Below are positions 24,600 through 34,699 of a stretch of 64,000 nt of DNA, in pieces. This DNA comes from Narthecium ossifragum. Its lineage: Eukaryota > Streptophyta > Magnoliopsida > Dioscoreales > Nartheciaceae. Below the pieces are notes generated by a model. That model saw nothing but the letters and a program-made list of their open reading frames with translations, did no database searches and was not told the DNA's origin. The stretch spans positions 635,001 to 699,000 of the forward strand of contig OY986967.1 in the NCBI GenBank assembly GCA_963920575.1. The letters run 5' to 3'. The first letter of the stretch is position 1, and every line of letters begins with the position of its first letter. Position numbers and translations under genes: made by a program.

Positions 24600-26130
24600 T
24601 GCCTGAAACATCGCACTTATGGTTCACAATCTGTATAGAACTCAACAGAATGAGGATTGTCAAGAGAGGTATGTGCCAAAATAAATTCAGACGATTGCAA
24701 TGTATTGAATACTTCCTTTTCAGTAGAAAATTGTGTCGGGAGATTGCTATAGCATTTCTTCTAAACATTCTCATCACCCTTAAGTCGCTCCTAATCTTTC
24801 TCACTACATCTAGTTAACAGAAGTCGAAAAAAGTATCGACCCACGATTGGTATCAAGCAAGCTTTATTTCAGGCCCCAGTCTACTCAATGTACAGTAGCT
24901 AAGATGACCCAAGGAGAAGACCCTTGCACTTACAACAATAGGAAAGCTGAACTAAAACACTAATTCACAGAGGGATATGGACCTAGCAAGATTGATGAAG
25001 CCAAAATTGAAGAAGATGGAACATAAGTTTCTTAGCATAAACAAAGTCGGTTAATAGTAAAAGATTCTAACAGTTGAGATATACTGAGACGAACTTCAAC
25101 CATTAGCCCTCGAGCGTTTCAACGAGTAGCTCTAAACTTGGCACATTGAGCGCCAATTAGAAAACACCGAAAGAGCTGAAAATTTTACAGTTTTCTTACA
25201 GAAATGATCTTTAAGTCCTTCAATCACAGTCGATTGGATTTGATTCCATGGAAAATAACCAATTCAGGAAAACCATTCAACCATCCAAAGGCCAGAAACA
25301 ATGAAGCAATTACGGATCAATCGATAACTTCCCAACGATCATCCAAAGTGCAGGAAGACTCTAAACCCGGAAGTTATGAAACTATGATTGCTTCCGGAGA
25401 ACACACAATTAGTATGAATCTATTTGTTAAAGAGACAAATCAGTCACACCATTGTAAAGAAACAAGGCAATCACCATGTCTCCACACCATTCTACAAACT
25501 AATCACCTTGTTTCTAAATTCAAAGTTTCAAAAAACAGAAAAATTCAAAAGAAAAGGCCATAAAAAATGAGATATTGGAGAAAATCAAAAATCCATAAAA
25601 GTGCAAAGCCAAGACTGGTTCGCGTAAGAACTATTACCAGAAGGTAATTGTGCCCTCACGAATACTGCCAAGACATCATCGTAAAGAAATCCAGTATATA
25701 AAGCGAACCCTTCGGTCCGAATAGCTCCAGATATCTTGTCACGGTCTTCATCGCTATTTATTTCTTTCAATTTATTTAAACGGCTAATTTGTTTTATCAA
25801 TTATCTCTAGAAATACTAATTTGTTCTTCCTAACAATAAAAAATCTCCATCCAAAACCAGCAATCTATTAGCACAAGAGGATAAATCGCTGGCGTCCCGA
25901 AACCCTAACCAAATATCCACTGTTCGCTAACTAAATGAAATTCATGAACAATTTATTCCTATAATTAGTGCATTTTATAAGATTTTTTATGTAACGAATC
26001 ACTTGTGAGAATGTTACAATATCACTAAAGTAAATAAAACAATATTTTAAACTAAATATCCAAAATAGTTCCTTAAATAAAGATACACGAACGTAAATCC
26101 AGCCAGGCATAACTCGCCGGCGATCCCAAA
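24600..26130. other. Unassigned region upstream of the HERP-like exons
   Basis: One open frame on the minus strand (25585-25800) reads KISGAIRTEGFALYTGFLYDD. It looks compositionally coding but matches no family I know. It could be a missing 5' exon of the HERP-like gene or nothing. The rest is AT-rich and featureless. Confidence 0.3.
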
Positions 26131-26150
26131 CCCTAACCTCTATCCTATTC

Positions 26151-26402
26151 TTAAGCCGCGATTTGGATTGGCTGGTTCTTGGCCCGGTCAAACGGAGGCT
26201 TGGCCTTGGGGTCGGCGAAGTCCTCGGCGTTATAGATGACGGTGATGTACAGGGAGCACGACGGACACCGCGCAATCTCCTCGCCGGCCCGGAGGTCCTC
26301 GCGTCTGATCTGGAAGAGATCCCCACACGGGCACGGGTAGGTGTACGCCTGCAGCTCCTCGCTCCACTCCATATCCTCGATCTCCACGTCGTCGTACGAC
26401 AT
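26151..26402 (-). CDS. DPH3: Diphthamide biosynthesis protein 3 (CSL zinc finger), 83 aa
   Basis: A single-exon gene. DPH3 (yeast Kti11) is an iron-binding electron donor for the first step of diphthamide formation on elongation factor 2, and in yeast also supports Elongator-dependent tRNA wobble modification. The family signature is intact: MSYDDVEIEDMEW at the N-terminus, and four metal-ligand cysteines, C24 and C26 in YPCPCGD, C46 and C49 in ARCPSCS, with the FQIRREDL between them. The length of 83 aa equals the usual family size. The coding region is GC-rich compared with its surroundings. No neighbour is functionally related. Confidence 0.96.
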   Translation of the reverse strand: MSYDDVEIEDMEWSEELQAYTYPCPCGDLFQIRREDLRAGEEIARCPSCSLYITVIYNAEDFADPKAKPPFDRAKNQPIQIAA

Positions 26403-26745
26403 CTCTCTGGCAATCGATCACTCGGCGGCGCCTCCAAGCACAACGACGACGACGGCGGCCGCGGCTTTTCGACTCGAAAGAAAGCTATTCGATAGGAATA
26501 AAGAGGAGGTGATGGGGTTTATTTAGGGCCGGCCACTCAGCCCGATTTGAGTCGGTTTAAGTTTCCGATTCCAACCCAAAAAAAATAACCAATTTTTGAA
26601 GCATTAATCTCCGCACAGGTGACAAGTGACAAGAGATTTTTTTATTCTGTGAGCATAACGTTTTTCTTCTCACAGTGAAATATCTCTCAAGTTTAATATC
26701 ACCTGAAGATTTTAGTAATAAGATAATAAAGTTGATTAACCTCAT

Positions 26746-27188
26746 GGGTGGCAATTTGAGTATGACCCGCGAAGATCCGAAATAAACGGGTTTGGATTTG
26801 ATGTTATCGGGGTCGGGTCATAAACGGATCGACCCGTTTATGACCCGCGAATAAATGGGTCGGGTCGATTTTACCCGCGGGTTAGGCTGGTCAACCCGTT
26901 TAATTTTAATATCACTTAGACTTTTAAGGCTAATTTGAATGTGATCTCATCTCATCAAGAAAAATTAAAACAAGTTATAAATTTATTGTTTAGGTCGGAT
27001 GATTTTGATGTAATTGAAATAAGTTATAATTTTATTAATTAGTTGATAATTTGGTGCTTGATTGTTGTTAAACGGGTCAGATTGTTGTTAAATGGGATCG
27101 ATCGGACCCGTTTAATAAACGGGTGGGGTCATGTTTGGCCTTTGGTTTGAGATATCGGTGACCGACTCGAACCGAATTATCACCCCTA
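26746..27188. mobile_element. hAT-like non-autonomous element (candidate)
   Basis: Ends are GGGTGGCAATTTGAG on the left and the inverted ...CGAATTATCACCCCTA on the right. The interior repeats GGGTCGGGTCA, ACCCGTTTA and AAACGGGT words in both directions. CTCAT occurs at both borders (26741-26745 and 27189-27193). A clean 8-bp hAT duplication is not visible, so the superfamily is tentative. A similar element lies at 29071-29465. Confidence 0.5.
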
Positions 27189-27261
27189 CTCATGCATAGA
27201 AATTATGAAGTGATTTTAATACACTATTTTCACATTATCTATGGATGATTTTTTTCTTGTA

Positions 27262-27566
27262 GTTTGATCAAAGGGATCCATGAAACCAAATCTGATATGC
27301 TTGCTAGACAGGTGAAACTGGAGCGACTTCGACAAAGAGATCAGTTGCTCACAGCACAAATGGAGCTGTTGAAGGTATAGGAGTCTTTCTCCTATGCATA
27401 ACCACCAACACTTTTTTCTTCCATCAATGTTTCTTCAATGCTAATTCTTTTAAGTTCTTAGAAGGATAAAACCAATCTTCATCAGAAGATCGCGGAATTG
27501 GATAACACAATAAAAAGGCTGGTAGATCACACGGCAACGATGTCCAGATACGACATCACTTAAATA
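27262..27566 (+). pseudogene. Two orphan 3' exons of a coiled-coil protein
   Basis: After an acceptor (TTTCTTGTAG) the frame reads GIHETKSDMLARQVKLERLR then QRDQLLTAQMELLK up to a GTATAG donor (about 27376). After a second acceptor near 27463 it resumes KDKTNLHQKIAELDNTIKRL then VDHTATMSRYDIT and a stop. The heptad-like pattern indicates a coiled coil. I find no upstream exon or start because hAT-like repeat DNA lies immediately to the left. It is probably the severed tail of a gene. I do not recognise the family. Confidence 0.5.
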
Positions 27567-27804
27567 TAAAGGTATCCATATTTCCTCAACCGAGTTGTGG
27601 ATTTCCAGTATCTGAGAATACTAGAATTTGCAGCAGGAAAGCAGTTCTTTGGAGGTCGGGAGGAACGAGCTTAGGAGAGAGTTAACTCCCTCTCAGGCTA
27701 CTTTCCCAACGAACTAAGCTGTCCTTGTTCCAGTCTCTCATCACTCACACTCTTCAAATTCATATAAGTTAGAAATTAATTCTTATCAGGAGTCCACCAC
27801 CTCT

Positions 27805-29037
27805 TCACACTTGAAGCACCTCCTCCTCGGCCTCATTCCTCTTAGCCAACAACTCCAGATCCCTCTTCAACGTCTCCCTCTTGGTCCTCAGCCTCTCCAG
27901 CCAGACGGCATGCCCCTCCTCCAACACCTCCACGAACCTATCCTTCATTTCCAACATGGGATCCCTGTCCACGATCTCCCCCTTCTCGTCGTACGCCTCC
28001 CTCAGCACCGTCGTCTTCACGCCACCCTTCAGCGACACGTAGAAGATCCCCGAGTGTCTCGTGAACATGTTCGCGAACGCGTTCGAGAACCGGAACTCCT
28101 CCGCGAACTTCCCCACGATCGGCACCTGAATCCTCTTCAGCACCGACATGGATAGCAGCTCGTGCATCACTCCCACGTTCCTCTTCTCCATCTCCGGCGA
28201 TGACTGGTGGAGGCCGGAGACGTCTTCGTACGGTGATATGTACGGTAGTTCTAGCCAATCCCTCACCCACTCTCTCATCTCTTTCTTCAAGTAGAACCCC
28301 GGCGGGAGCTTGACGGTGAAGTTTGGCCGCATCTTGATTCCGGTGAGCTGCGAGTCGTCCTCGGCTCTTATCTCGATCGCTGACTTGGCGAAGTCTGGAT
28401 TCCAAGAGACCAATTCGAGGAACGATTGGCCTTCGCCGGGGGATCCCACGAGGCGGAGCAGGTGCGGGTATTTGGGGACGAGTTCGGTGAGTAAGTTGTC
28501 GGGGAAGCCGAAGTCGGACTTGACGTGGAGGAGCTTGTCGGCGGAGATGGCTCGGTGTCTGGACATCATGAGGAGCTTGCAGAGCTTGGAGAGGACGAGT
28601 GGCTCGAGCTGGGAGCGGAGGTGGCGCTCGAAGGAGAGGAAGGAGAGGAGAGGGGAGGAAGGGCGAAGGAAGGGCACCGGCTGGGATTTGGAGTCATGCT
28701 TGATGCGATCGGGATAGAGGTCGAAGAGCGAAGGGTAGCGAGAGATGAAGGTCTTGGCTTGGACGGGGAGGCGGAGGCGCTCCCGTCGCTTCTCGAGGTA
28801 CCGGAGGGGGATGCAGTGGTTGGGCTCGCGGAGGACTTCACGGACGACGCGGAGGCAGAGACGCCAGCGCTTGTCGCGCTCAATGGCAGCGTCGAGGTGG
28901 CGGTCCTTGCGCCACGCTACTTTGAGGCTGGAGATGGAACAAGTCTTGTTCAGGAGGTAAGGCGGAGGAGATCGGGAGTTAGGGTTTTCCCAAGGGAGGA
29001 GACGAGGGTTCCTGTTTCTAAGAAACCAGCGATGCAT
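27805..29037 (-). CDS. PORR-domain organelle RNA-splicing protein (WTF1-like), 410 aa
   Basis: An uninterrupted single-exon gene. PORR (plant organelle RNA recognition) proteins bind group II introns in chloroplasts or mitochondria and promote their splicing. The N-terminal 30 residues are rich in Arg and lack acidic residues, as in an organelle transit peptide. The PORR core starts near residue 40 with VAWRKDRHLDAAIERDKRWR. It continues through FISRYPSLFDLYPD and ADKLLHVKSDFGFPDNLL, then the IPKYP-like LVPKYPHLLRLVG. It ends near residue 335 with RHSGIFYVSLKGGVKTTVLREAY. The C-terminus is a charged helix (residues about 360-405). Start choice is the first ATG of the frame. A long antisense open frame (28525-29301) is a GC-driven shadow. 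The specific target intron cannot be predicted. Confidence 0.92.
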   Translation of the reverse strand: MHRWFLRNRNPRLLPWENPNSRSPPPYLLNKTCSISSLKVAWRKDRHLDAAIERDKRWRLCLRVVREVLREPNHCIPLRYLEKRRERLRLPVQAKTFISRYPSLFDLYPDRIKHDSKSQPVPFLRPSSPLLSFLSFERHLRSQLEPLVLSKLCKLLMMSRHRAISADKLLHVKSDFGFPDNLLTELVPKYPHLLRLVGSPGEGQSFLELVSWNPDFAKSAIEIRAEDDSQLTGIKMRPNFTVKLPPGFYLKKEMREWVRDWLELPYISPYEDVSGLHQSSPEMEKRNVGVMHELLSMSVLKRIQVPIVGKFAEEFRFSNAFANMFTRHSGIFYVSLKGGVKTTVLREAYDEKGEIVDRDPMLEMKDRFVEVLEEGHAVWLERLRTKRETLKRDLELLAKRNEAEEEVLQV

Positions 29038-29070
29038 GACCGTGGTGGTGATGATGGTGGCGGAGATTTA

Positions 29071-29465
29071 AGGGTGGCAATCCGGGTCACGACCAGATCT
29101 GATCAGGTGGGTCGGGCGGGCGTCGAGATGCAGCCGAGGCCCGCCGGAGCTGGGGATTTACTGGAAAAGGGGGGGCGGGGAGACTGCGGTGGTAGGCCGA
29201 GACGTGAGGAGGTCCGCCGGAGCTGGGGCTTCGCCGGAGTGGTGGCTGTAGGGTTTAGAGAGAGAGGAGGGCTTGTGGAGGAAGACGGAGGAGGAGGATG
29301 ATGGAGATGAGAAGAGGGAGAGCGGGAGAAAGTGTTCGACCCGGATCCAACCGATCCGTTCATAAATGGGTTGGATTTGAGTTTATAAATATGATCCGTT
29401 TATTAATCTGATCAGATTCGGATGTGGTATATGAGTCGAGATATTGTCTTGACCTGATCACCCGT
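29071..29465. mobile_element. Second hAT-like element with GC-rich interior (candidate)
   Basis: The left border AGGGTGGCAATCCGGGTCA faces an inverted right border TGACCTGATCACCCGTA. Both the GGGTG ends and the GACCCGGATCCAACCGATCC-type words match the element at 26746-27188. Between 29110 and 29330 the sequence becomes very GC-rich (repeated CCGCCGGAGCTGGGG). That could be captured or gene-leader DNA upstream of the PORR gene. Target duplication not found. Confidence 0.4.
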
Positions 29466-29805
29466 ATAGGAGGTTATAGCGAGAGAGAGGAACGGGGACG
29501 ATGAACCACATACGTAGAGAGACTTCAATGAGCTAGAGGTGCCAAACAGACTGGGCCGGCACGCTCCAAGTGGAAGCCTATGGATCGAAGACGACACCGT
29601 GAAAGGCACGGCACAGCACGACCCCACATGGGCCTGGCCTGTTAAAGCCCATACTATTTCCTATCTCCTCTCTCTCTCCTAACTACTTGGCCTGAGCGTA
29701 GGTTGAGCATGTGAGGTAGGGTAGCAAATATTGGCTTCTCTGTCCCATTCCTTGTGATCTATGGTGCAACGAACCATCAAAAATCCAGTGTTCATAATCT
29801 CCGTA

Positions 29806-30063
29806 GGGCATGCTTGGATGCGCGGAATGGGAGTGAATGAGAGTGAATCTGTCAAATCCCGAAATCCGTGAGTTCCGGAATCCTGAATCCCAGTTTTTGA
29901 CACACACATCGGTGAATTTCAAAAAACGGAATCCGTCTAAGGACGGATACCGAAATCGGCGTCCGTTCGTTGACACCGTTCACGGTATCGAGCGGATACC
30001 ATCGGATTCCGGATCCCGGATTCCGTCGCCGGATTCCGTGCGGATGCGCTCCAAACAGGCCTC
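29806..30063. mobile_element. Small MITE with GGAATCCG repeats (candidate)
   Basis: Imperfect inverted ends GGGCATGCTTGGATGCGC and GCGCTCCAAACAGGCC enclose many GGATTCCG and CGGAATCC words. TA is present on both sides. It is non-coding. The CCAAACAG end resembles the Harbinger-type MITE that follows at 30285. Confidence 0.45.
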
Positions 30064-30284
30064 TAGTAGAGTTTGAAACTCGGAGGTAATATATGATCCA
30101 CGCACGCAGTTCACGATTTATAATATACAGTAAGCAGACTTCCTCCCTTACTTCCACGATCCTAAATTTCACGAAAACTTTACAACGAAGGTATACGTGT
30201 CAGAGATACTTAAAGGACAAAGTCAGAAAGAATCCATGACCAGAGCTCATGTTCTCAACAAGTAAATAGTAGCTTCCTCGCTTA

Positions 30285-30503
30285 GGGGCTGTTTGGCTCC
30301 AACGAATCCGCGGGATGGGATCTGCGGAATCCGTTGGAGCCGATTCTGAAATCAGCATCCTGTAAAAAAATCGAGACGCCGAAATCGCTAAGGCGGATTC
30401 TGATTTGCGGGATCCGTGTAGGCGCCAAACGCACGGATCCCGCCCCCTCCGCGCGTCCCCCATCCCACCGATCCAGTGGGATGGGGTGACGCCAAACAGC
30501 CCC
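30285..30503. mobile_element. Harbinger/Tourist-type MITE, 219 bp, TTA duplication
   Basis: Inverted termini GGGGCTGTTTGGC on the left and GCCAAACAGCCCC on the right are exact. Both are flanked by TTA (30282-30284 and 30504-30506). The size, the 3-bp duplication and the GTTTGGC end fit the PIF/Harbinger superfamily. There is no ORF. Confidence 0.85.
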
Positions 30504-30654
30504 TTACTGAAGCACTAATCATTATTATCTGGCAATCTTATAAGAAACTTGCCATGCAAGTACGAAGAAAAGCATGTGATTAATTAGAATGTCAAAAGGG
30601 AGTGTCAAGCCAGGTAACTCGAACAACTTGGAATATAAATCAGAAACATACTAA

Positions 30655-32085
30655 GGGGGTGTTTGGTTGCCTGCATCAACATATGCATGCATCAGTTGAT
30701 GCAGCATCATGGTCCAAACATGTGTTTGGTTGAGTAGATGCATCAACTGATGTTGCATCAGTTGATGCAAAAAAAGGACTTCATGCTGCATCTGGAGATG
30801 CAGCCAAATTGGCTGCATCTCCAGATGCAGCATCAAGTGATACACCACGTGATGTACCACGTGATTCACCATGTGGCTGCATCTCTCTCCCAAGCCACCG
30901 CCAGCCTCTTTCTCCTCTCATCTTCTCACCCCTCCCTTCTCATCTTCTCTCTCCCTCGTCTCCGACGCCTCACCTCGCCAGAGCCGCCGTCTTCCCCAAG
31001 CCGCCGCCAGCCCTCCTCTTCCTCTCCCTTTTCATCTTTTCCCCCTCCTTTTCCTCGTCTTCTTCCCTCTCGGAGTGCCGGGCGTCAAGCTCCGACGCCT
31101 TCAACGCCTCATCTTGCCGGAGCCGCCGTCACGCCAAGCCCGATGACGACCTCCCCCATCTCCTTCACCAGCGCCCTCTTCCCTCCCATCCCGTCTCATC
31201 CTTTCACTATCCCTCTCGTCTCCTCTCTCTTGGCATGCCGGACATCAATCGCGGCGACGCCTCACTTCGCCGGAGCCGCCGTCGTGCCAAGCCCGATGAC
31301 GAGCTTCCCCCATCTCCGCCGGCCGGATACAACCCTTCACCAGATCTGCCGACCTGATGCCACATCCCCTGCCAAGCTTGACATTGGGTTCCTCCGCCCG
31401 AAGTCTAGCTCCGCCGCCTCGACATCGAGCTTGTCCGGGACCTCCGTCAAGATCATCACCAAGCTCCTGACCCCGACATTGAGCTCCTCTGTGACCTCCG
31501 TCGAGCTCCTCTCCTGGTCCCAACATCAAGCAACGCCGAGCGTGGGAGAAGCAGAGGAGATGGAGAGGAGGGAGGAGAGGAGAGGGGAGTGGGACGGGGT
31601 GGGGGTCCGCGTGGGAGAAGTAGAGGAGATGGAGAGGAGGGAGGAGATGGCTCCGGCATCTTCTCCAGCATTCCTCTCCATCGTCGCCGGAGGGTGGCGC
31701 GGACGAAGGCCGCGGGTGGCCCAAGGGGCGCTGGCGGTGGCCGCTAGGGAGGAGAGGGTGCCGGAGGAAGGAGCAGAGGAGATGGAGAGGAGGGAGGAGG
31801 GATGAGGGGAGAGGGGAGTGGGGAGTGAGATGGGGTGGGTGTCGGGTGGAAGAAGCAGAGGAGATGGAGAGGAGGGAGGAGAGGAGAGGGGAGTGGTGGC
31901 CTGCATCAACTGAAGCAATACATACTAACCAAACACAAAACTAGCTAATACTGCATCAGTTGATACAAGCAACCAAACAAACAGATGATGCTAATACTGC
32001 ATCAACTGATGCTAATACTGCATCAACTGATGCGCTGCATCAACTGATGCGCTGCATCAACTGATGCAAGCAACCAAACGCCCCC
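30655..32085. mobile_element. 1.43-kb TIR element with palindromic TGCATCAACTGATGCA subterminal repeats
   Basis: Ends are GGGGGTGTTTGGTTGC and GCAACCAAACGCCCCC, flanked by TAA at 30652-30654 and 32086-32088. Both subterminal zones (30674-30835 and 31905-32070) carry many copies of GCATCAACTGATGC, a near-perfect palindrome. The core (30890-31900) is strikingly GC-rich and has repeated GGAGATGGAGAGGAGGGAGG blocks near 31557, 31627, 31780 and 31863. A 355-codon open frame (30738-31805) is low in complexity (S, P, R, A) and resembles no known protein, so I do not call it a gene. Harbinger-like by ends and duplication. No transposase is present. Confidence 0.8.
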
Positions 32086-32769
32086 TAAAACCTAGAACCA
32101 TATGTAAGCCAGATAATATATATGGCCAGATAATATATATGGCTCCATACTTAAATTACTCTGCTAGCTCAAACATTAAGTGAAAAACACTCATTGAACG
32201 ATTCTAAGTCCACAAGTTCTATGGATTAGTATGTATTTCAAGCTAATTGAAAGATTAAAGAAAGAAATCAAACCACTTAATATACCTGAATTTTCACAAT
32301 CCGGTCACGGATCTTTAGGAATTCTTTTCGGCCCCCTCCATGCATGATACGTTTGCTGAATTTTAGTAGCAGCAGTATGCGAAGAATTATTGAAGGGGCC
32401 TATCTTATGGACCTTGTGATTCAGGGAGGAAACCACCATCATTTCATCCGGGATATCAGAATTTGCATCAGGGGTTCTTTGTCGATTGCCTCTGGCGAAA
32501 TGAGTTACATCTGAAAGTAGCCTGAATTTTTGCAGCCACTTGAGCAGAGTTCCTCACAGCAGCAAGTGATCGCCTCAGGGCCATCTGGTCTCTTTGGTCT
32601 CCAGCTAAAAGAACACCACTTTGCTCTTGCATAGCCTTGAGAGCATTTTCTGCAGCAAGGGTTGCAGGAAGTGGGCTGCTACCGCTGTCCTTCAAAGATA
32701 TGTAAGAAAGGTATAGCTGGTCAAATCAACCTCTGCAAAATATCCAGCAAGGACGTTGATTTGGGTACA

Positions 32770-32985
32770 TGGATCATACTTGCCCTTCAATCGATAGACA
32801 TCTACTGATTAATTCACCTATCCATTGGTAAAGTACTACCACACTACCGATGAATTAAATCAACAAAGCGGTAGATATCTATCGATTCAAATGTATCAAT
32901 CATCTAATCGGTAAAACGCTATCAATTGATTGTTCTAATCCATCAGTATAAGTATAACACTACCGATGGATTAGATGCAACAGCA
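32770..32985. repeat. 'ACTACCGAT' family element (copy 2), inside the CAMTA relic
   Basis: Contains ATCGATAGACATCTACTGAT, ACTACCGATGAATTAAATC, CGGTAGATATCTATCGATTC and ACTACCGATGGATTAGATGC. It lies immediately next to the point where the CAMTA ankyrin exon loses its frame and probably interrupted it. Confidence 0.55.
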
Positions 32986-34451
32986 TTTGCGATGTACAGG
33001 AATCTTTATCCATCTCATCGAGCAATTCCTTTGTGTCCTCTGCCTGATGCCAAATCAGCAGCTTTTTGCCCATATGGAAATTTGGATGTCAGGTCTTCAA
33101 CTGCACCAGGAGATGCACCAAGTCTGACAAGTTCAACCACAGTCTCTTCTCTGACCAGGAAATAAACAGGACACACGTTTAGAACTCAGAACAGCAACGA
33201 CAATGTTAAAAACGCGCAAAAAAGGAAGTCATCAAGCAATAAATCATAATAATGGGAAGCAGCATGACCAATTGAAATGGAAGCTAAAAACAACTAACAT
33301 ATCTACTGTCCTATCTTCAATCCGGGACAAGCATATGCTCTTCAAACTCAAGGCAACTAACAAAAATTTAACACCACAAAACCATATCTGCTCTAAACTA
33401 ATAGCAAATCAAAGGAGAAAATAAAGAGCAGCCCAATGAAGAGCAGTCCTTCCATGCGCATCTCTGAAATTTGGATGCCCATTCATAGACAAGAGCGGCA
33501 GCTAGCATAGTGAATAACACCAAGACATTTGTAGGTCCTTTTCCTTCTTCATGAGCTTTAACATATAACCATTCATATATAACTAGTAAGTCCCTCTACC
33601 GCCTAGCAGGGTAATCATCCACTCTTCCCAACTCCCCTAATAACTCCTCACTAACCCCCTACTATCCCCCGCTAACTTTCTTCCCTCCCTTACCATCCCC
33701 CTCCACATAGGCTTCACGTAGAATAACCCTCTCCACATAGGCTCCACACAACAGGATGGTTAAGTTATAAATGCATCTCTTTAAAAGAATGCTTGAAAGG
33801 ACTTGGAATTTCTTTCCATCTTGCTCCACTCACTATCATCATTCTTCAGGGTTGAAATAATTTCCTTGCCGTGCTGCGCTTAATTACAGCAGTTGTCAAT
33901 GGAGCAGACCCTCCTTAATTTTCATGTCCGCTTTCAAATAACATACCTTTGTTTCCATCCCAACATAAGACCATTCTGGAGAGAAGTCGAGGATTGAGAA
34001 TAGCTGTCCTGGGGAAAGGGGAAGGGCCCATTGAGAAGTCATGATCTGTTGAATGCTGGATGCGCGAAGGTAACTCCGGCCATCACAACCTGAAACCAGT
34101 ATTATTAAACGTTTATTCATCCAACAATATGGTTCGATCTGGAGCAGATATCACAAAGATTATTGAGAAATTTGAAGGGTATCTTGCACAGTTGTTCACT
34201 GTGTAACCCACTTTGTTGGTGACTGGTGAGGAAGAAGCTAGACTACAACAGCATGAAAACATACCTGAGCCTGAGCCTTGACACTTCCAACAGATTTCTG
34301 TGGATACACATCAGCTAAGAAGATGGTAGTCTGTCCATTCCATTCTGGTGTAGTAGGGCTTGATGCATAAAATGATTGAGCTCCCATAAGCACCAGGATT
34401 CAACATCTCTTAAAACAATTAAACACCTGAATTAGTTTGGTATCCTCTCCT

Positions 34452-34595
34452 CTTTTTTTTTTTTTTTTTTTTTATTATTAGATAAGCCCAAGGGCTAGGT
34501 TACAAACTAAAAAGAAAGAAGAAAAAGAGGCGAGCCGGGCCCTCGCTTACAGGGCTCCGGTCCATCTCGCCTAGCTAGCCACCTTGTGCGCCATA
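34452..34595 (-). mobile_element. 5'-truncated LINE insertion with 23-bp target duplication
   Basis: A T-run on the plus strand (a poly(A) tail on the minus strand) is followed by about 120 bases including AAGCCCAAGGGCTAGGTTAC. The insertion is bounded by identical 23-bp copies starting GAATTAGTTTGGTATCCTC at 34429-34451 and 34596-34618. A poly(A) tail plus a long direct duplication is the hallmark of target-primed LINE or SINE insertion. A related sequence (AGCCCAAGGGCTGGTGCAAT) lies near 63220. Confidence 0.88.
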
Positions 34596-34699
34596 GAATT
34601 AGTTTGGTATCCTCTCCTGTTCAATGCTGTGGATTCTGAATTTGTCAAGGGCGAGGTGCTGGTCCTGGTTCCCTGGAGAGAAAGATAGACAATACTAGA

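Larger units (their letters stand above)
32289..34690 (-). pseudogene. Broken CAMTA (calmodulin-binding transcription activator) relic
   Basis: Pieces of CAMTA occur in correct order on the minus strand. A possible linker exon lies at 34690-34620. TIG-domain exons are at about 34395-34265 (WNGQTTIFLADVYPQKSVGS) and 34089-33947 (SPGQLFSILDFSPEWSYVGM). Ankyrin pieces follow at about 33490-33430 (NFRDAHGRTALHWAA) and 33165-33010 (REETVVELVRLGASPGAVED, then ADLASGRGHKGIA). Last are the IQ-region exons at 32700-32468 (SLAAVRNSAQVAAKIQATFR) and 32460-32288. CAMTAs are calcium/calmodulin-responsive transcription factors. A stop occurs after QRQSTKNP and another frame change is needed to read the IQ motif (RKEFLKIRDRIVKIQ) near 32310. 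The ankyrin exon ends abruptly at a repeat insertion. The DNA-binding CG-1 domain is absent upstream. It is therefore a decayed, truncated copy. Confidence 0.85.

Noticed and set aside
28525..29301. 258-codon open frame on the plus strand
   Set aside because: It is antisense to the PORR gene in GC-rich DNA, with low-complexity Glu/Gly/Arg composition, and resembles no protein. The minus-strand frame is clearly the gene.
30738..31805. 355-codon open frame
   Set aside because: Lies within a TIR element, is dominated by Ser/Pro/Arg repeats, and no domain is recognisable. GC-rich DNA gives long chance frames.
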